DNA of 64,000 nt from Hyphomicrobiales bacterium (GTDB lineage: Bacteria > Pseudomonadota > Alphaproteobacteria > Rhizobiales > Rhizobiaceae). The first letter of the stretch is position 1, and every line of letters begins with the position of its first letter. The stretch covers positions 1 through 64,000 of the forward strand of contig UBQX01000013.1 in assembly GCA_900467685.1 (NCBI GenBank), read 5' to 3'. Of the stretch, positions 8,881-18,437 are shown in pieces. The notes under the pieces were generated by a model that saw nothing but the letters and a program-made list of their open reading frames with translations, ran no database searches and was not told where the DNA came from. The translations under genes and the position numbers were made by a program.

Positions 8881-9791
8881 TGGGTACTTCGGGCAAAAAT
8901 CCTGGCTCAAGACGAGGATTGGTCCCGACGTGGGTGGACTCGCCCACCCCGGGCGCGCCACCGGCGACGTCGGTGGCACCAGCCCAGCCGCCTCGGCCTG
9001 GCACACCAGGGAATCCCAGCTCGCCATCGCCGCAAACACCAAGTCCGGCGGGGCCTGCATCCCAACCAACCTCGCCACGTCCCGCTTTACCCCCTGCTAC
9101 TGCCGGTGGATCCCTAAGTAGCGCGAGAGGTGACTTTACCCGGGGCGTTTCGTCGGGGGGTGGTGGCGGAGGAGGCGGACGGGGGATAAGGCGAGGTTCC
9201 GGAAAATTCGTTCGCGCGCTAGGGGGAGCAAGGGCTGCAACCCGCGCGATGGGACCTTCGGTCCGAACCGCAACTGGACTTGGCGCCCTGGCCTCGGATT
9301 TTGCTCAGCAAGGTGCGGCCGAGGCTCTAAGGCCGTTCAATCTCGAACGCCTAGCCGGTGCGCCCGCCGTCGATGTATTTGTGGCCTTGACAAATGTTCT
9401 CTGCCAAGACGGGGGAACCATAGACGAGGCGATAGCGCGCGATGCAATGATTCAAACGATCGCCGATATTTCCTCACAGATTGACGTTCCATTCGAGGCA
9501 CTACCAGCTCCCGTTCTGGAGGCGGTTTTCCTGGGAACGATTTCCCGCTCAATTGAAACCAAGATCTTCAGCGAGCTCGGCACCAATGCGTTGCGTTTCC
9601 CAACAGACGCTGCGGCAGTGCGGCGGATCGAAACCACTCTGCACGACTTCGTTCAGGGAAGTGTCAGGGACGCATTCACCACGCAGGGCCAGTCGGTAGC
9701 AGCCTTGCCACCAGCCGATATCGACCGCTTTGTCACTTCCATCTATCAGCGAACATTCGAGCTGCTACAATCTTTCGAGGACGAAGAATGA
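8880..9791 (+). CDS. qatB: QatB: hypothetical component of Qat defence system
   Basis: This 303-residue protein starts at an ATG that shares one base with the qatA stop. Residues about 20-75 are a Pro/Ser-rich disordered linker and 88-105 a Gly-rich tract (SSGGGGGGGGRG). The remainder is helical (DVFVALTNVLCQDGGTIDEAIARDAM). I do not recognise an enzymatic motif. Position two in the operon and the disordered-then-helical layout fit QatB, which has no assigned biochemical function. Confidence 0.85.
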   Translation: MGTSGKNPGSRRGLVPTWVDSPTPGAPPATSVAPAQPPRPGTPGNPSSPSPQTPSPAGPASQPTSPRPALPPATAGGSLSSARGDFTRGVSSGGGGGGGGRGIRRGSGKFVRALGGARAATRAMGPSVRTATGLGALASDFAQQGAAEALRPFNLERLAGAPAVDVFVALTNVLCQDGGTIDEAIARDAMIQTIADISSQIDVPFEALPAPVLEAVFLGTISRSIETKIFSELGTNALRFPTDAAAVRRIETTLHDFVQGSVRDAFTTQGQSVAALPPADIDRFVTSIYQRTFELLQSFEDEE

Positions 9792-11152
9792 GGCGCTTCA
9801 CGTTTATTGGCAGAATGGGTCTTCCGGATAATGGGCCTGTCCCGAATGTTCAGCCTGATGCGACGCCCATCGACATTCAATTCGTCGATAAATTCCAACG
9901 CCTCGAGTATGGGATAGGGAGCGCGCTCGACGCTTTGCGGGTATTGGGCTTGACCCCCAAGGAGGTGGCCGTCGACCTGGTTGTGTTGTCTGCGCTTGTC
10001 AACGCTGCCGACACCCGAATCTCCCGGGCTGTGAACTCGCAAAACGGCTGGACGAGAGAGATTGATCTCATTGTTCCCGTCTCCGACGCTCGTCTTTGGG
10101 ATGACCAAGCAACGCTGTTGGAGCGCTTGTTGCGTTTTCTCACAGGCGACCTATGGCGACTGTTTTTCCGCAGTCGTCCGGCTGGGTTCGATCGGATCGC
10201 GCAACCGCCAACCAACCTAGCACTCGCAACGTTCGATAACGTGGCTTTGTTTTCTGGCGGGCTGGATAGCCTGGTTGGCGCCATCGATCAGTTCGCGTCG
10301 GGAGCAAGACCGCTACTCGTAAGCCACTATTGGGATAGTGAGACGAGTAAAGCTCAGAATGCATTGCTCCACTTCTTGGAGCGACACTATCCAAAACAGG
10401 AAATCAAATCGGTTCGGGTCCGCCTTGGCTTTGACAAGCACCACGCCGATACCGGGGAGATCGAGGATACGCAACGCGGCCGATCGTTCCTGTTTTTTGC
10501 ACTTGCGGTTTTGGCCGCGTCTGCCCTGGGTTCAAACAGTCAGGTGCTCGTTCCAGAGAATGGGCTTATCGGTCTAAACGTACCGCTTGACGCCCTTCGG
10601 CTTGGTTCTCTCAGTACCCGAACCACTCATCCATTCTATATGGCTCGGGTCAACGACCTTTTGAGCCAACTAAGTCTGTCGGTCGTGCTGGTCAATCCCT
10701 ACCGTCACATGACGAAAGGCGAGATGTTGGCTGCGTGCAAAGACCGTGGCTTCCTTCAGGAAATTGTAGGCCAATCGATGTCCTGCTCGTCACCCGCCAA
10801 GGCGCGTTACAAGAAGCTTTCACCCAGACACTGTGGGACCTGCGTTCCCTGCCTGATCCGACGAGCCTCGATAGAATTTGGCTTGGGAGCAGTCGATCCG
10901 ACCTTGTACACTGTTCCCATTTTAAAAGCGCGGAAATTGGATACTCGTGCCGCCGAGGGCGAGCACGTCCGATCTTTCCAGTTGATGATTGCAAGACTTG
11001 CGGTTAATCCTGCTGCGGCAAAGCTGCTTGTCCACGTGCCCGGACCGCTAAGCGATGCGCAGCAGGAGATTCCGCAGTTTGTTGGCGTCTTCGAAAGGGG
11101 AATGGCAGAAGTGGCGCAGCTGTTGCGATCTGTAAACGCCGGACCAATCTAG
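9788..11152 (+). CDS. qatC: QatC: QueC-like PP-loop protein
   Basis: This 454-residue protein carries the PP-loop ATP pyrophosphatase motif FSGGLDSLVGA near residues 156-166. It also has a QueC-type four-cysteine zinc site, with C333 (MSCSS) and then C349, C352 and C355 (CGTCVPCLIRR). QueC converts carboxy-deazaguanine to preQ0. The protein is about twice the length of housekeeping QueC, with an extra N-terminal domain of some 145 residues, as expected for QatC. No other queuosine genes are nearby, so a role in defence rather than tRNA modification is inferred. Its start overlaps the qatB stop (ATGA). Nucleotide-binding and zinc residues are all present. Confidence 0.92.
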   Translation: MRRFTFIGRMGLPDNGPVPNVQPDATPIDIQFVDKFQRLEYGIGSALDALRVLGLTPKEVAVDLVVLSALVNAADTRISRAVNSQNGWTREIDLIVPVSDARLWDDQATLLERLLRFLTGDLWRLFFRSRPAGFDRIAQPPTNLALATFDNVALFSGGLDSLVGAIDQFASGARPLLVSHYWDSETSKAQNALLHFLERHYPKQEIKSVRVRLGFDKHHADTGEIEDTQRGRSFLFFALAVLAASALGSNSQVLVPENGLIGLNVPLDALRLGSLSTRTTHPFYMARVNDLLSQLSLSVVLVNPYRHMTKGEMLAACKDRGFLQEIVGQSMSCSSPAKARYKKLSPRHCGTCVPCLIRRASIEFGLGAVDPTLYTVPILKARKLDTRAAEGEHVRSFQLMIARLAVNPAAAKLLVHVPGPLSDAQQEIPQFVGVFERGMAEVAQLLRSVNAGPI

Positions 11153-11157
11153 CGAAG

Positions 11158-11901
11158 ATGCGCGCACGATACATAGATTTTCATTGCCACCTCGATCTCT
11201 ATCCGGATCCCGAAGGCGCTTATCGGCGCTGTCAGGCAGATCAGGTAGCAACTCTGGCAGTGACAACGACACCCAAAGCCTTTCGTCAAAATCAGATTTT
11301 CGCGTCGAAGACAGATTGCGTTCGTGTTGCCCTTGGATTGCATCCTCATCTGGCCGAGGCGAGGTGGACTGAACTTCCCCTGTTCGAGGGATTGCTCAAG
11401 GAAACGCGATACGTGGGCGAGGTCGGTCTGGACGCGGGTCCGCGCTTCTACAAAAGTTTGCCTAGACAGACCGACGTGTTCCGAAAAATACTGATTCTGT
11501 GCGCCCAGCAAGGCGGAAAAGTACTCTCGATACATAGCGTGCGAGCCGCGTCCAAAGTGCTCGATAATCTTGAGGAGCTTCTGCCACCAAACAGGGGCGT
11601 GGCTGTGCTTCATTGGTTTTCTGGATCGCAGTCGGAGTTGCGGAGGGCGATTAATTTGGGTTGCTATTTCTCAGTGAACCAATCGATGTTCGTGAAGGAT
11701 CGTGGGCAAGCATTGATTAGGGCCATCCCCCCGGAGCGTCTGCTCACTGAGACGGACGGCCCGTTTCTCGAAGAGGATGGCGAACCCATCGAAGCTGGAA
11801 ATGTTCGGGTTGCCGTGGGAGCACTTGGGCAACTGCTCGGGCTCCCCCTTGACCAAACTCAGGATCTGCTTTTGTCGAACCTCAAGCGGCTGCTCGCATG
11901 A
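11158..11901 (+). CDS. qatD: QatD: TatD-family metal-dependent DNase
   Basis: This 247-residue TatD-like hydrolase has metal ligands H9 and H11 (DFHCHLD), a Glu in YVGEVGLD near residue 86, His in LSIHSVRA near 125, His in LHWFSGS near 149 and Asp in TETDGPFL near 200. This is the complete TatD two-metal set. It begins 6 bases after qatC and ends the operon. In Qat systems this component is presumed to degrade nucleic acid during infection. No signal peptide is present, so it acts in the cytoplasm. Confidence 0.92.
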   Translation: MRARYIDFHCHLDLYPDPEGAYRRCQADQVATLAVTTTPKAFRQNQIFASKTDCVRVALGLHPHLAEARWTELPLFEGLLKETRYVGEVGLDAGPRFYKSLPRQTDVFRKILILCAQQGGKVLSIHSVRAASKVLDNLEELLPPNRGVAVLHWFSGSQSELRRAINLGCYFSVNQSMFVKDRGQALIRAIPPERLLTETDGPFLEEDGEPIEAGNVRVAVGALGQLLGLPLDQTQDLLLSNLKRLLA

Positions 11902-12109
11902 TCGAAGTTTCGCGCCATACCGCCTCGAAGCTGCCGCTTAGAACAATGTCGTTTCGATCAGCTGTGATCTGCGACGCTCTGCTCATCCTCGTGCAGCGAA
12001 ATGAAAACGCTCGACCAGAATCGACGCGGACATGGGTCAGACGAAATGCCGATGATCTTCGACCTGGTCGTATTTGACCCAGGTAATCGAAACCCTTGTC
12101 TCTACAGCA

Positions 12110-15100
12110 TCAGGCGTTGCTGACGCTCGGGGGGTATGCATCCATGCGTAATATCAGCTTGGCGGCCTTGTTATATTCTGGCGGGTTCCAAACTACGCCT
12201 TTGTCTGACGGCGCCGTTAATAGGACCGTGGAGCAGGGAAGGCCGGCCGCATCGAATTTGCGTGCGATAAACTCACTTTCGCCGCGGTCATGGCTGGACA
12301 TAATCAGCTGATAGCCGTTCAATTCGACCATATTACGCATCACGTCGACAAAGGCGGCGGTGTGAATAATGTCATTATGCTGCAGCGGATCGTCGAGCAA
12401 CAGGGCCCGCCAGCGGGACCAAGGATAGGCGGTACTCGCCGCGCACAGGATGCTGAAACCATTCGCGGCAAGCTGGCCCTCACTCAGCACGACCTGAGGC
12501 GGCAAATCTTTCTTCGTCTCGATCGCATTGTCGATCTTCTCGCGGTAGCGCAGCGCCATGCCGAAACTGGTCGCATCGACCCTCGTGTCGGCCTTGAACT
12601 GAATGCTTTCACCAGGCGTGCTCAGCATCGCTTCATTAAAATCGTCGATCACCGTATTGAGCGGGTCTAGCACGCGCGCCGAGAAATCGTCAGCCTGCTT
12701 CTGAAGGTCTTCCGAGTAGCGCTTCACCGCACTGCGTGCCGTGGTGGTGAGTTTGACCGCCGCCCGCGCTGCCTCGAGCCTGGTCTTTAGCGCGGCCAGA
12801 TAGGCCGCCGGATCCCGAACGCCGTCGTCGCCTCCGGTCGCCCGCATCGAAGCGACGATCTCGTCGATTTCGCTCTGGAGAAGCGCATCCTCATTTTCGC
12901 GGCCAAGGACGAGTAGGCGTTCGGCCAGTGACCGCAAACTCGCCAGCACGGCCTCGATGGCGGAGAGCCCGCGGTCATATTCAGCCTGGCTAGGAATGTC
13001 GTTGAGACCAGCGCGCGTCCAGCGCTGCTGCATCTGCTGCGCCGCCTGTTCCGAGGTCGTGCGGGCTGCCTCGGCCGCGGCAAGGTCGCGCTTCGCGAGG
13101 TCGAGCGCGGCCTGCTCGCGCTGGACGTCCGCAGACGCGCTGGTCGCCGCCTCGCTCAGCTGTGCCAGACGAGCCCGCGCGTCTTCGCCGCGCTCGCGCT
13201 CAGCCGTCAATTTCGCCTCAATGTCGCCGATCGTTGTGTTCGATAGATTGCGCGCGGCGATGCGATCGGCGCAGGCCTTGTCCTCTGCCTGATACTGTAC
13301 CAGCCGTGCGCCAAGCTGATTGTCGCGCGCGATCAGTTCGTCGAGATCAGCCGCAACGCTCGATCGCTGTTCGGTTGCCGCCGCCGCGTTTGCCGACAGC
13401 GGTTCCAGCGCTGCTTCTGCCACTGCAAGTGCGGCATCCGCATCGCGTGCCCGGGTTGCCGCAAGCGCGGCAAGGTCGCTCTCGGGGGCGGTAGCGAGGG
13501 TTTGGGCAATGCTGGCACGTGCATTTGTCACCGCATCAGCGGCTGCCCTCGCGACCCGTTCGAGCCCGTCGACCGCCGCCACGACCCCGCGAAGGCGACG
13601 TATTTCATCGCTGAGCGCGGGTCGGGTGCTCCGCAAGGCCTCCAGCGCGTCATCGGCTTGCGTGAGGCGATGGTCGCTGCCCGACGCCGCAGCATCGGCA
13701 AGCGCCTTGAGCGCGCCCGGTTCAAACGGCGTCTGGCACACCGGGCAGTTGGTATCGTCCTCATGGATATGGCTGGCAAGCTGCGACAAGGCCGCGCTGA
13801 TCGCCGACGCATGGCGATCGGCCTCGGCGCGTTCGCGTTCGGCATCGGCAATCTTGCTGTCGAGGTCGGCTAGCTGCGTCTCGAGCGGGACAAGTTCGGA
13901 CGCGGCGCGTGCGGCGGCCTCGCGTCCCTGCGCCAATGCGGACTCGGCAGCCCCGGACTCGCCTTCGAGATCTAGGCAATCCGCCATCGCCTCGTTTAGC
14001 GTGCGCGCCGATGCGGCGAGACTCCGCAGCCTCGCAACTTCGGCACTGGCCTTGCCATGCTGGCTGATCTTCGTGTCGGCGTCCACGATCGTCGTGCGGT
14101 GCGCCGCGATCGCCTCGGTCAGCGACGTCCGATCCTGCTGCTCGGTCAAGATCAGCTCGGCCAGCTGGGCACGGCGGGCGAGATCAGTACGCGCGGCATC
14201 AAGCACGGCGATGTTCTGGTCGATCGTGGCGATCGCTGCAGTCTGCGCGGTCACTGCGGCGCCGGTCGAGCCGACCAGCGGTGACGCCAGATCGAGCCGC
14301 GCCCGCGCATCGCTCATCACGCTGCGCAGCCGCACGAGGCTTGGATGATCGAGCCGACCTTCGGCATGGCTAACTAGGAACTGCGCCGGAAGCGCCGATA
14401 GCCCCTCCAGCGCTGCCTTGCGTTCGCCGGTCGTCCGCATGGCCTCGTTGATCCGATCGCCGAGCGCCGCGAGGCGCCGTCCGACGCCCTCGCTAGTGAC
14501 CGCAAGCGGCTGGCCCGCTGCGAGCTGCTGAAGGTCATTCTCGAGCTGGTCAATCCGCGCAGCAACTTCGTCGGCCGTCAGCACGCCCGTGGCGCGGGCG
14601 GCAGCGCGAAGCCGCTCAAGGCGGGCCATCCATCCTTGCCAGCCCGCGATCTCCCGATCGAGTGTGGCGACGACGCCTTGTTCGGCGTCGAGCCGGCGCG
14701 TGAATGCAGCGATGGTCGGTCGCCCGCGCAGGCCCGCGCGAATACGCTCGAGCCGATCGATGCCGCTCGGCCCCTTGAGTGCCTGCCACTGGTCCTGCGG
14801 GTCGCGGCTGGTGAACCGCTGCTGCGCTGCCTGGCCGAGGAAATGAGTGAGGGCGAGATAGGTCCCAAGATCGTTAATCGTGCGGCGGTCTGGCCGCGCA
14901 AGTTGCGCGACGATGTCCGCCATCGCTGTGCCGCCGGTTGCGCTGCGCTCGACAGCGTCGCCGTCCGAGAAGGTCAGCGCGACGCTATGTGACCCCGGCT
15001 CAGCGCCCCGGCGCGTGAGATAATCCTTCTCGACGAGTTTCTTGCGGCCCTTGTTGATATAGGGTTCGAACCGGCGGATTTTGTTGGTCAGTCCCCATTC

Positions 15101-15244
15101 GATTGCATCGAAGAAGCTGCTTTTTCCCAAGCCGTTGGTGCCGGTGAGCAGAACAAGACCGGGCGCCGCCGGAATGTCGATCGCGAAGTCGCCGAAGGTC
15201 CGGAAATCCTGGATCGCGATGCGGGAGAGGAAGATCTCGCTCAT
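12110..15244 (-). CDS. SMC/Rad50-like ABC ATPase of a three-component (ABC-3C-type) system
   Basis: This 1044-residue ATPase has N-terminal Walker A at about residues 35-43 (GTNGLGKSSF), long coiled-coil arms, a zinc hook C500-P-V-C503 in the middle, an LSEGQ signature near 920 and Walker B LLLDDPLQHND near 950. The layout is that of Rad50/SbcC/RecF-type ATPases. No SbcD/Mre11 nuclease is encoded nearby. Instead it is the last gene of a three-gene operon whose other members match the middle and third components of ABC-3C conflict systems. Overlap with the preceding gene is 4 bases. The ATPase presumably senses DNA or nucleoprotein and gates the effector; this is inferred from the family. The whole operon is visibly richer in G+C than the facing qat operon. 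Confidence 0.88.
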   Translation of the reverse strand: MSEIFLSRIAIQDFRTFGDFAIDIPAAPGLVLLTGTNGLGKSSFFDAIEWGLTNKIRRFEPYINKGRKKLVEKDYLTRRGAEPGSHSVALTFSDGDAVERSATGGTAMADIVAQLARPDRRTINDLGTYLALTHFLGQAAQQRFTSRDPQDQWQALKGPSGIDRLERIRAGLRGRPTIAAFTRRLDAEQGVVATLDREIAGWQGWMARLERLRAAARATGVLTADEVAARIDQLENDLQQLAAGQPLAVTSEGVGRRLAALGDRINEAMRTTGERKAALEGLSALPAQFLVSHAEGRLDHPSLVRLRSVMSDARARLDLASPLVGSTGAAVTAQTAAIATIDQNIAVLDAARTDLARRAQLAELILTEQQDRTSLTEAIAAHRTTIVDADTKISQHGKASAEVARLRSLAASARTLNEAMADCLDLEGESGAAESALAQGREAAARAASELVPLETQLADLDSKIADAERERAEADRHASAISAALSQLASHIHEDDTNCPVCQTPFEPGALKALADAAASGSDHRLTQADDALEALRSTRPALSDEIRRLRGVVAAVDGLERVARAAADAVTNARASIAQTLATAPESDLAALAATRARDADAALAVAEAALEPLSANAAAATEQRSSVAADLDELIARDNQLGARLVQYQAEDKACADRIAARNLSNTTIGDIEAKLTAERERGEDARARLAQLSEAATSASADVQREQAALDLAKRDLAAAEAARTTSEQAAQQMQQRWTRAGLNDIPSQAEYDRGLSAIEAVLASLRSLAERLLVLGRENEDALLQSEIDEIVASMRATGGDDGVRDPAAYLAALKTRLEAARAAVKLTTTARSAVKRYSEDLQKQADDFSARVLDPLNTVIDDFNEAMLSTPGESIQFKADTRVDATSFGMALRYREKIDNAIETKKDLPPQVVLSEGQLAANGFSILCAASTAYPWSRWRALLLDDPLQHNDIIHTAAFVDVMRNMVELNGYQLIMSSHDRGESEFIARKFDAAGLPCSTVLLTAPSDKGVVWNPPEYNKAAKLILRMDAYPPSVSNA

Positions 15245-15936
15245 GCCTGACCCCTCCGACCCCAGGATTTTACCAACGCTGCGACAATATCATCCGGCGT
15301 CTTCTTCTCGTCGAGTGCGATCCGCTCCCATTCGTCCGCCGTCGTCCGCGGTAGACCCGGCGTGGTCGCACCGGTGCCGCTCAGCTCATCGAGCGCCACA
15401 TCCTCGAACTTGCCTTCGGCATGGACCCATGGCCGGGCGAGGAAGGTTCGCTTGAGGAAGTCGGCGAAACTCTCTTCGTCATTCAGCGGATCTTCGGGTC
15501 GCAGCCACGCCAGCTTGCGAGCGACACGGTCATCGCGCTCGACCATCAACGCCATCGCGCGCCAGGCTTCCTGCCGCTCGCTCGCGCGTGGTCCCAGTAA
15601 CATCAGCTGCAAGTCCAGCGTCTCGTTAGTCCCAAGGAAAGAGCGCGCGACGACACATTGATTGCGGTAGCGCCGCAGCGTCTCGAGCACCGCTTCCATG
15701 GCGGCAACGTCGGGGAGGATGCCTAGCACGATATTGAAGCGATCGATCCGGATCGCATGGCTCTCCGCCGGTAGATCGGTCGGGCTGAGAGTCGTCGACT
15801 TGGCCGATCCGCCGTTAAAGGTTGCGCTCGCCAGTTCGGGCCGATCCTCGACCGTGAGCTCGAGCTTCAGCGCCGCGTTGCGCAGCCGGTCAGCGAAATC
15901 AGCCAGTCCAGGTGACAGAGTCGCACTATCCGTCAT
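15241..15936 (-). CDS. ABC-3C middle component-like protein
   Basis: This 231-residue soluble protein has the features I associate with ABC-three-component middle component 1: RYRNQCVVARSFLGTNE, DLQLMLLGP, VERDDRVARKLAWL and FLKRTFLARPW in that order. Such proteins sit between the ABC ATPase and the effector genes and are thought to couple the two. It overlaps both neighbours by 4 bases, so the three proteins are probably made in fixed ratio. No catalytic motif is seen. The family match is from pattern memory and needs a profile search. Confidence 0.72.
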   Translation of the reverse strand: MTDSATLSPGLADFADRLRNAALKLELTVEDRPELASATFNGGSAKSTTLSPTDLPAESHAIRIDRFNIVLGILPDVAAMEAVLETLRRYRNQCVVARSFLGTNETLDLQLMLLGPRASERQEAWRAMALMVERDDRVARKLAWLRPEDPLNDEESFADFLKRTFLARPWVHAEGKFEDVALDELSGTGATTPGLPRTTADEWERIALDEKKTPDDIVAALVKSWGRRGQA

Positions 15937-18437
15937 GCCGCACCTTTCATGATCGTCTTTTCAAGCGCCTCAAAGTGCCGCGCCTCCACCGTTGCCAGCA
16001 GGGCGCGTAGCTCGGCCAGACCCGCCGCCGCCGCGTCGATGAAATCGCGACTGATCGACATGATCACCGGACCAGAGCCATCCGTATCGCTGAGCCCCGG
16101 CTGGTCGGTGTCGACCTGCGCGAACGGCCGTTCGGCGATTCGGCTGACCTCGATGGCACTTTTGACGACGAGGATGACGAACTGAGTCTGCCACATGAAA
16201 GAGGCGGCACACAATGACATCTCGTCACCGTTGATCATGTCGGCCGCGCATCCATGACCGGCCCATTCGCTGTCGCCGTCGCGTAGGCGAACCAGATTGC
16301 CGGGCCTGGCGCTTTTCGGCGATGTGGCGTCCCAGGCTGCGGCGATGGCAAGCGCGACCGCGGTGCCGCGCAGGATCACGGGCCATTTGCTGGGGCCGAC
16401 GAGAATCTGTGCCGCGTCACGATGTTCGTCCTCGTCGACCGCACAGATCATCAGGCGCAGGAAATGGTTCAGCAGTGCCGGGTCGTCGGTAAACGACGCA
16501 TGCCAGATCGCCCAGGTCGCAGCCATGGCCGCTCGAAGATCCCGTGCGATCTTGACGTTGATCGGGCGACCAGGGTCAGCATTGCTGGCGAAAAATGGCT
16601 GGAGGTGTGCGTCCAGGCGCTCGAGCAGCCAGCTATCGAGCGAGCGGTGAATTCGACGCGCGAGAATATCGAGCGGCAGTGCAATCGGATCCTGAGCAGC
16701 GCCGCCGGGATTGCCGGCCACGATCGCTGGCATCGCCATGCCTTCAGCGTGCGGCGATTCCAGGCTGAGCTCGCGGACCAGCTGGCTCCAGAGGCCGGGT
16801 GCGGCGTGGAGCCGACAATTGCTGCTGTGGCAGGCAACCCGCAGCACAGCCCCCGCGACGGCGCCAAGCGCTTCGGGACCATCGGGTAAGATGATCTCAA
16901 AGGGCTGCTGCTCGCCCCACGATCGGATAAGCTGCTCCGCCGGAACCGCGCCAGACCAACGGATGTTGGCGCCTTCGCGAAGTAGTTGGACTGATAGGGG
17001 GAGCTGGTTGGCTGCCTGTCGCTGCAGCCGCGGCGCGAGAACATTCGCGCTGCGCGCGGCCTCCCGGAACAGGGAACGTGCCGGTCCTGACAGTTTCGGG
17101 ACAAGCGTCGCGTCGCCATGACGGGCAAGCCATTCCTTATGCGTTACATCGAAACTGGCCAGGTGCGGGGCAAAAGGAGCCCGCACCACTTCTCGCTGGG
17201 GGCCGCGCCGCACGATTACAGCATCCGCCGCGACAGCCTCCCCGGCGCAATCGAGCCAAAAGGGGGCGATGACTGGGGCCGGATCCGGCGCATCAATCCG
17301 ACTGACGATGCCGCATTGCAAATGCCGGAAAGAGCGTTGAGCATCGCCCGCACAGGCTTTGATGGTAAGATAGGCGGCTAGCCGGTTGAGCGTTGCCGTT
17401 GAGACGTCGAACAGCTCCGCATGCTGGGTCTGAAACGTCAACTGCACGCCTGGCCGGAGTTGCTGCGCGACCGCAGCGACGAGGCCGATGTCTGTGAGGG
17501 ATTGAAGAAGCTCAGTGTCATAGGCCGCCATGAAATCGAAGCGGGCGCCCTGGACATCCTGAGCGCGAGCGCGCACATCGATCGCGGCGAGGACCGGTTT
17601 TAGCGGCGCGATGCCGGGATGTTCAGAGATCAGCCGAATCATCCCGGCATGATCGAAATCGCGGGCTCCGGCTGCCACGAAATCGATCAGTCCGCCGTCG
17701 CCCGCGCCACTGACGAAGAACCGCGGGGTCGGCCGACCCGCAAACTCGGCAACCGGAACGCCGGCATCGGTCCAATAGCTTGCGCTCTGTATCGACGGCA
17801 CTGGTTCGCCCGGCTCGAGCCCGAACCCGACGGCGAGAAATACCATGTGAAACTGTTCGCGCAGCTCCGCGCCTGGCGGCGGTGGCGGCACATTGAGATC
17901 AGTGATGTCGAGCTGATAACCGTCCGCAGCCCGCGTCAGCGCGGTAACCTGATGGCGAAGCCGTCGCTCGAGCCGCGGCGCGAGCCTGACAACGATGTCC
18001 TCGAACCCGAGCAGTACATCGTCGCGGACAGTGCGGCACGCCCCGGATTCCCAGTCAAGGATCGGCAGGTCGGCTATGGGGTCGGTCGTGTAGTGTGCCG
18101 GCCAATCGTAAATATGCGGATCGAGCCGCCGCCGATCAGTCGTCGACTGAAGGGGCAGAAGCGCATCGGCGGTTTCGAACAAGATAACCTGCGACCGGGT
18201 GACCAGTGCTGCAGCTGCTGCTGCGGTGACGCCGGCCGCCCCGCCGCCGACGACCGCTATCCTCGGATCGGCATGGAGATAGCCAAGTTCTTTGAGCGCG
18301 TGGACCAGCGACAGCGCCCGGACCTGTTGAGAATAGAAGGTGATGCGCCGGTCGAAACTGCCGATCACGAACAAATTCGGCCGGTCTCGAACAGCCGCAC
18401 CGTCAATTATATCCTGGGCAAGCAAAGCATCAACCAA
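15933..18437 (-). CDS. FAD/NAD(P)-fold protein, third component of ABC-3C-type system
   Basis: This 834-residue protein has a dinucleotide-binding motif at residues 62-69 (VVGGGAAG), an acidic strand end (VILFETADAL) and a later ATG-like strand (HMVFLAVGFGLEPG, then FFVSGAGDGG near 235-245). This is the architecture of FAD-dependent pyridine-nucleotide oxidoreductases. The C-terminal half (about 420-834) has no domain I recognise but contains helical segments and the sequence LRLMICAVDEDEHRDAAQILVGP. The start is TTG at 18437, with GGGGGTG about 9 bases upstream; no in-frame ATG lies further up before a stop. As first gene of the operon it is the likely effector or sensor. A role in altering NAD(P)H or redox state on infection is speculation. 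Confidence 0.7.
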   Translation of the reverse strand: MVDALLAQDIIDGAAVRDRPNLFVIGSFDRRITFYSQQVRALSLVHALKELGYLHADPRIAVVGGGAAGVTAAAAAALVTRSQVILFETADALLPLQSTTDRRRLDPHIYDWPAHYTTDPIADLPILDWESGACRTVRDDVLLGFEDIVVRLAPRLERRLRHQVTALTRAADGYQLDITDLNVPPPPPGAELREQFHMVFLAVGFGLEPGEPVPSIQSASYWTDAGVPVAEFAGRPTPRFFVSGAGDGGLIDFVAAGARDFDHAGMIRLISEHPGIAPLKPVLAAIDVRARAQDVQGARFDFMAAYDTELLQSLTDIGLVAAVAQQLRPGVQLTFQTQHAELFDVSTATLNRLAAYLTIKACAGDAQRSFRHLQCGIVSRIDAPDPAPVIAPFWLDCAGEAVAADAVIVRRGPQREVVRAPFAPHLASFDVTHKEWLARHGDATLVPKLSGPARSLFREAARSANVLAPRLQRQAANQLPLSVQLLREGANIRWSGAVPAEQLIRSWGEQQPFEIILPDGPEALGAVAGAVLRVACHSSNCRLHAAPGLWSQLVRELSLESPHAEGMAMPAIVAGNPGGAAQDPIALPLDILARRIHRSLDSWLLERLDAHLQPFFASNADPGRPINVKIARDLRAAMAATWAIWHASFTDDPALLNHFLRLMICAVDEDEHRDAAQILVGPSKWPVILRGTAVALAIAAAWDATSPKSARPGNLVRLRDGDSEWAGHGCAADMINGDEMSLCAASFMWQTQFVILVVKSAIEVSRIAERPFAQVDTDQPGLSDTDGSGPVIMSISRDFIDAAAAGLAELRALLATVEARHFEALEKTIMKGAA

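Noticed and set aside
13320-14348. Long + strand open frame of 342 codons
   Set aside because: It lies wholly antisense to the zinc-hook ATPase, has Ser/Ala/Arg-biased shadow composition and no recognisable domain.
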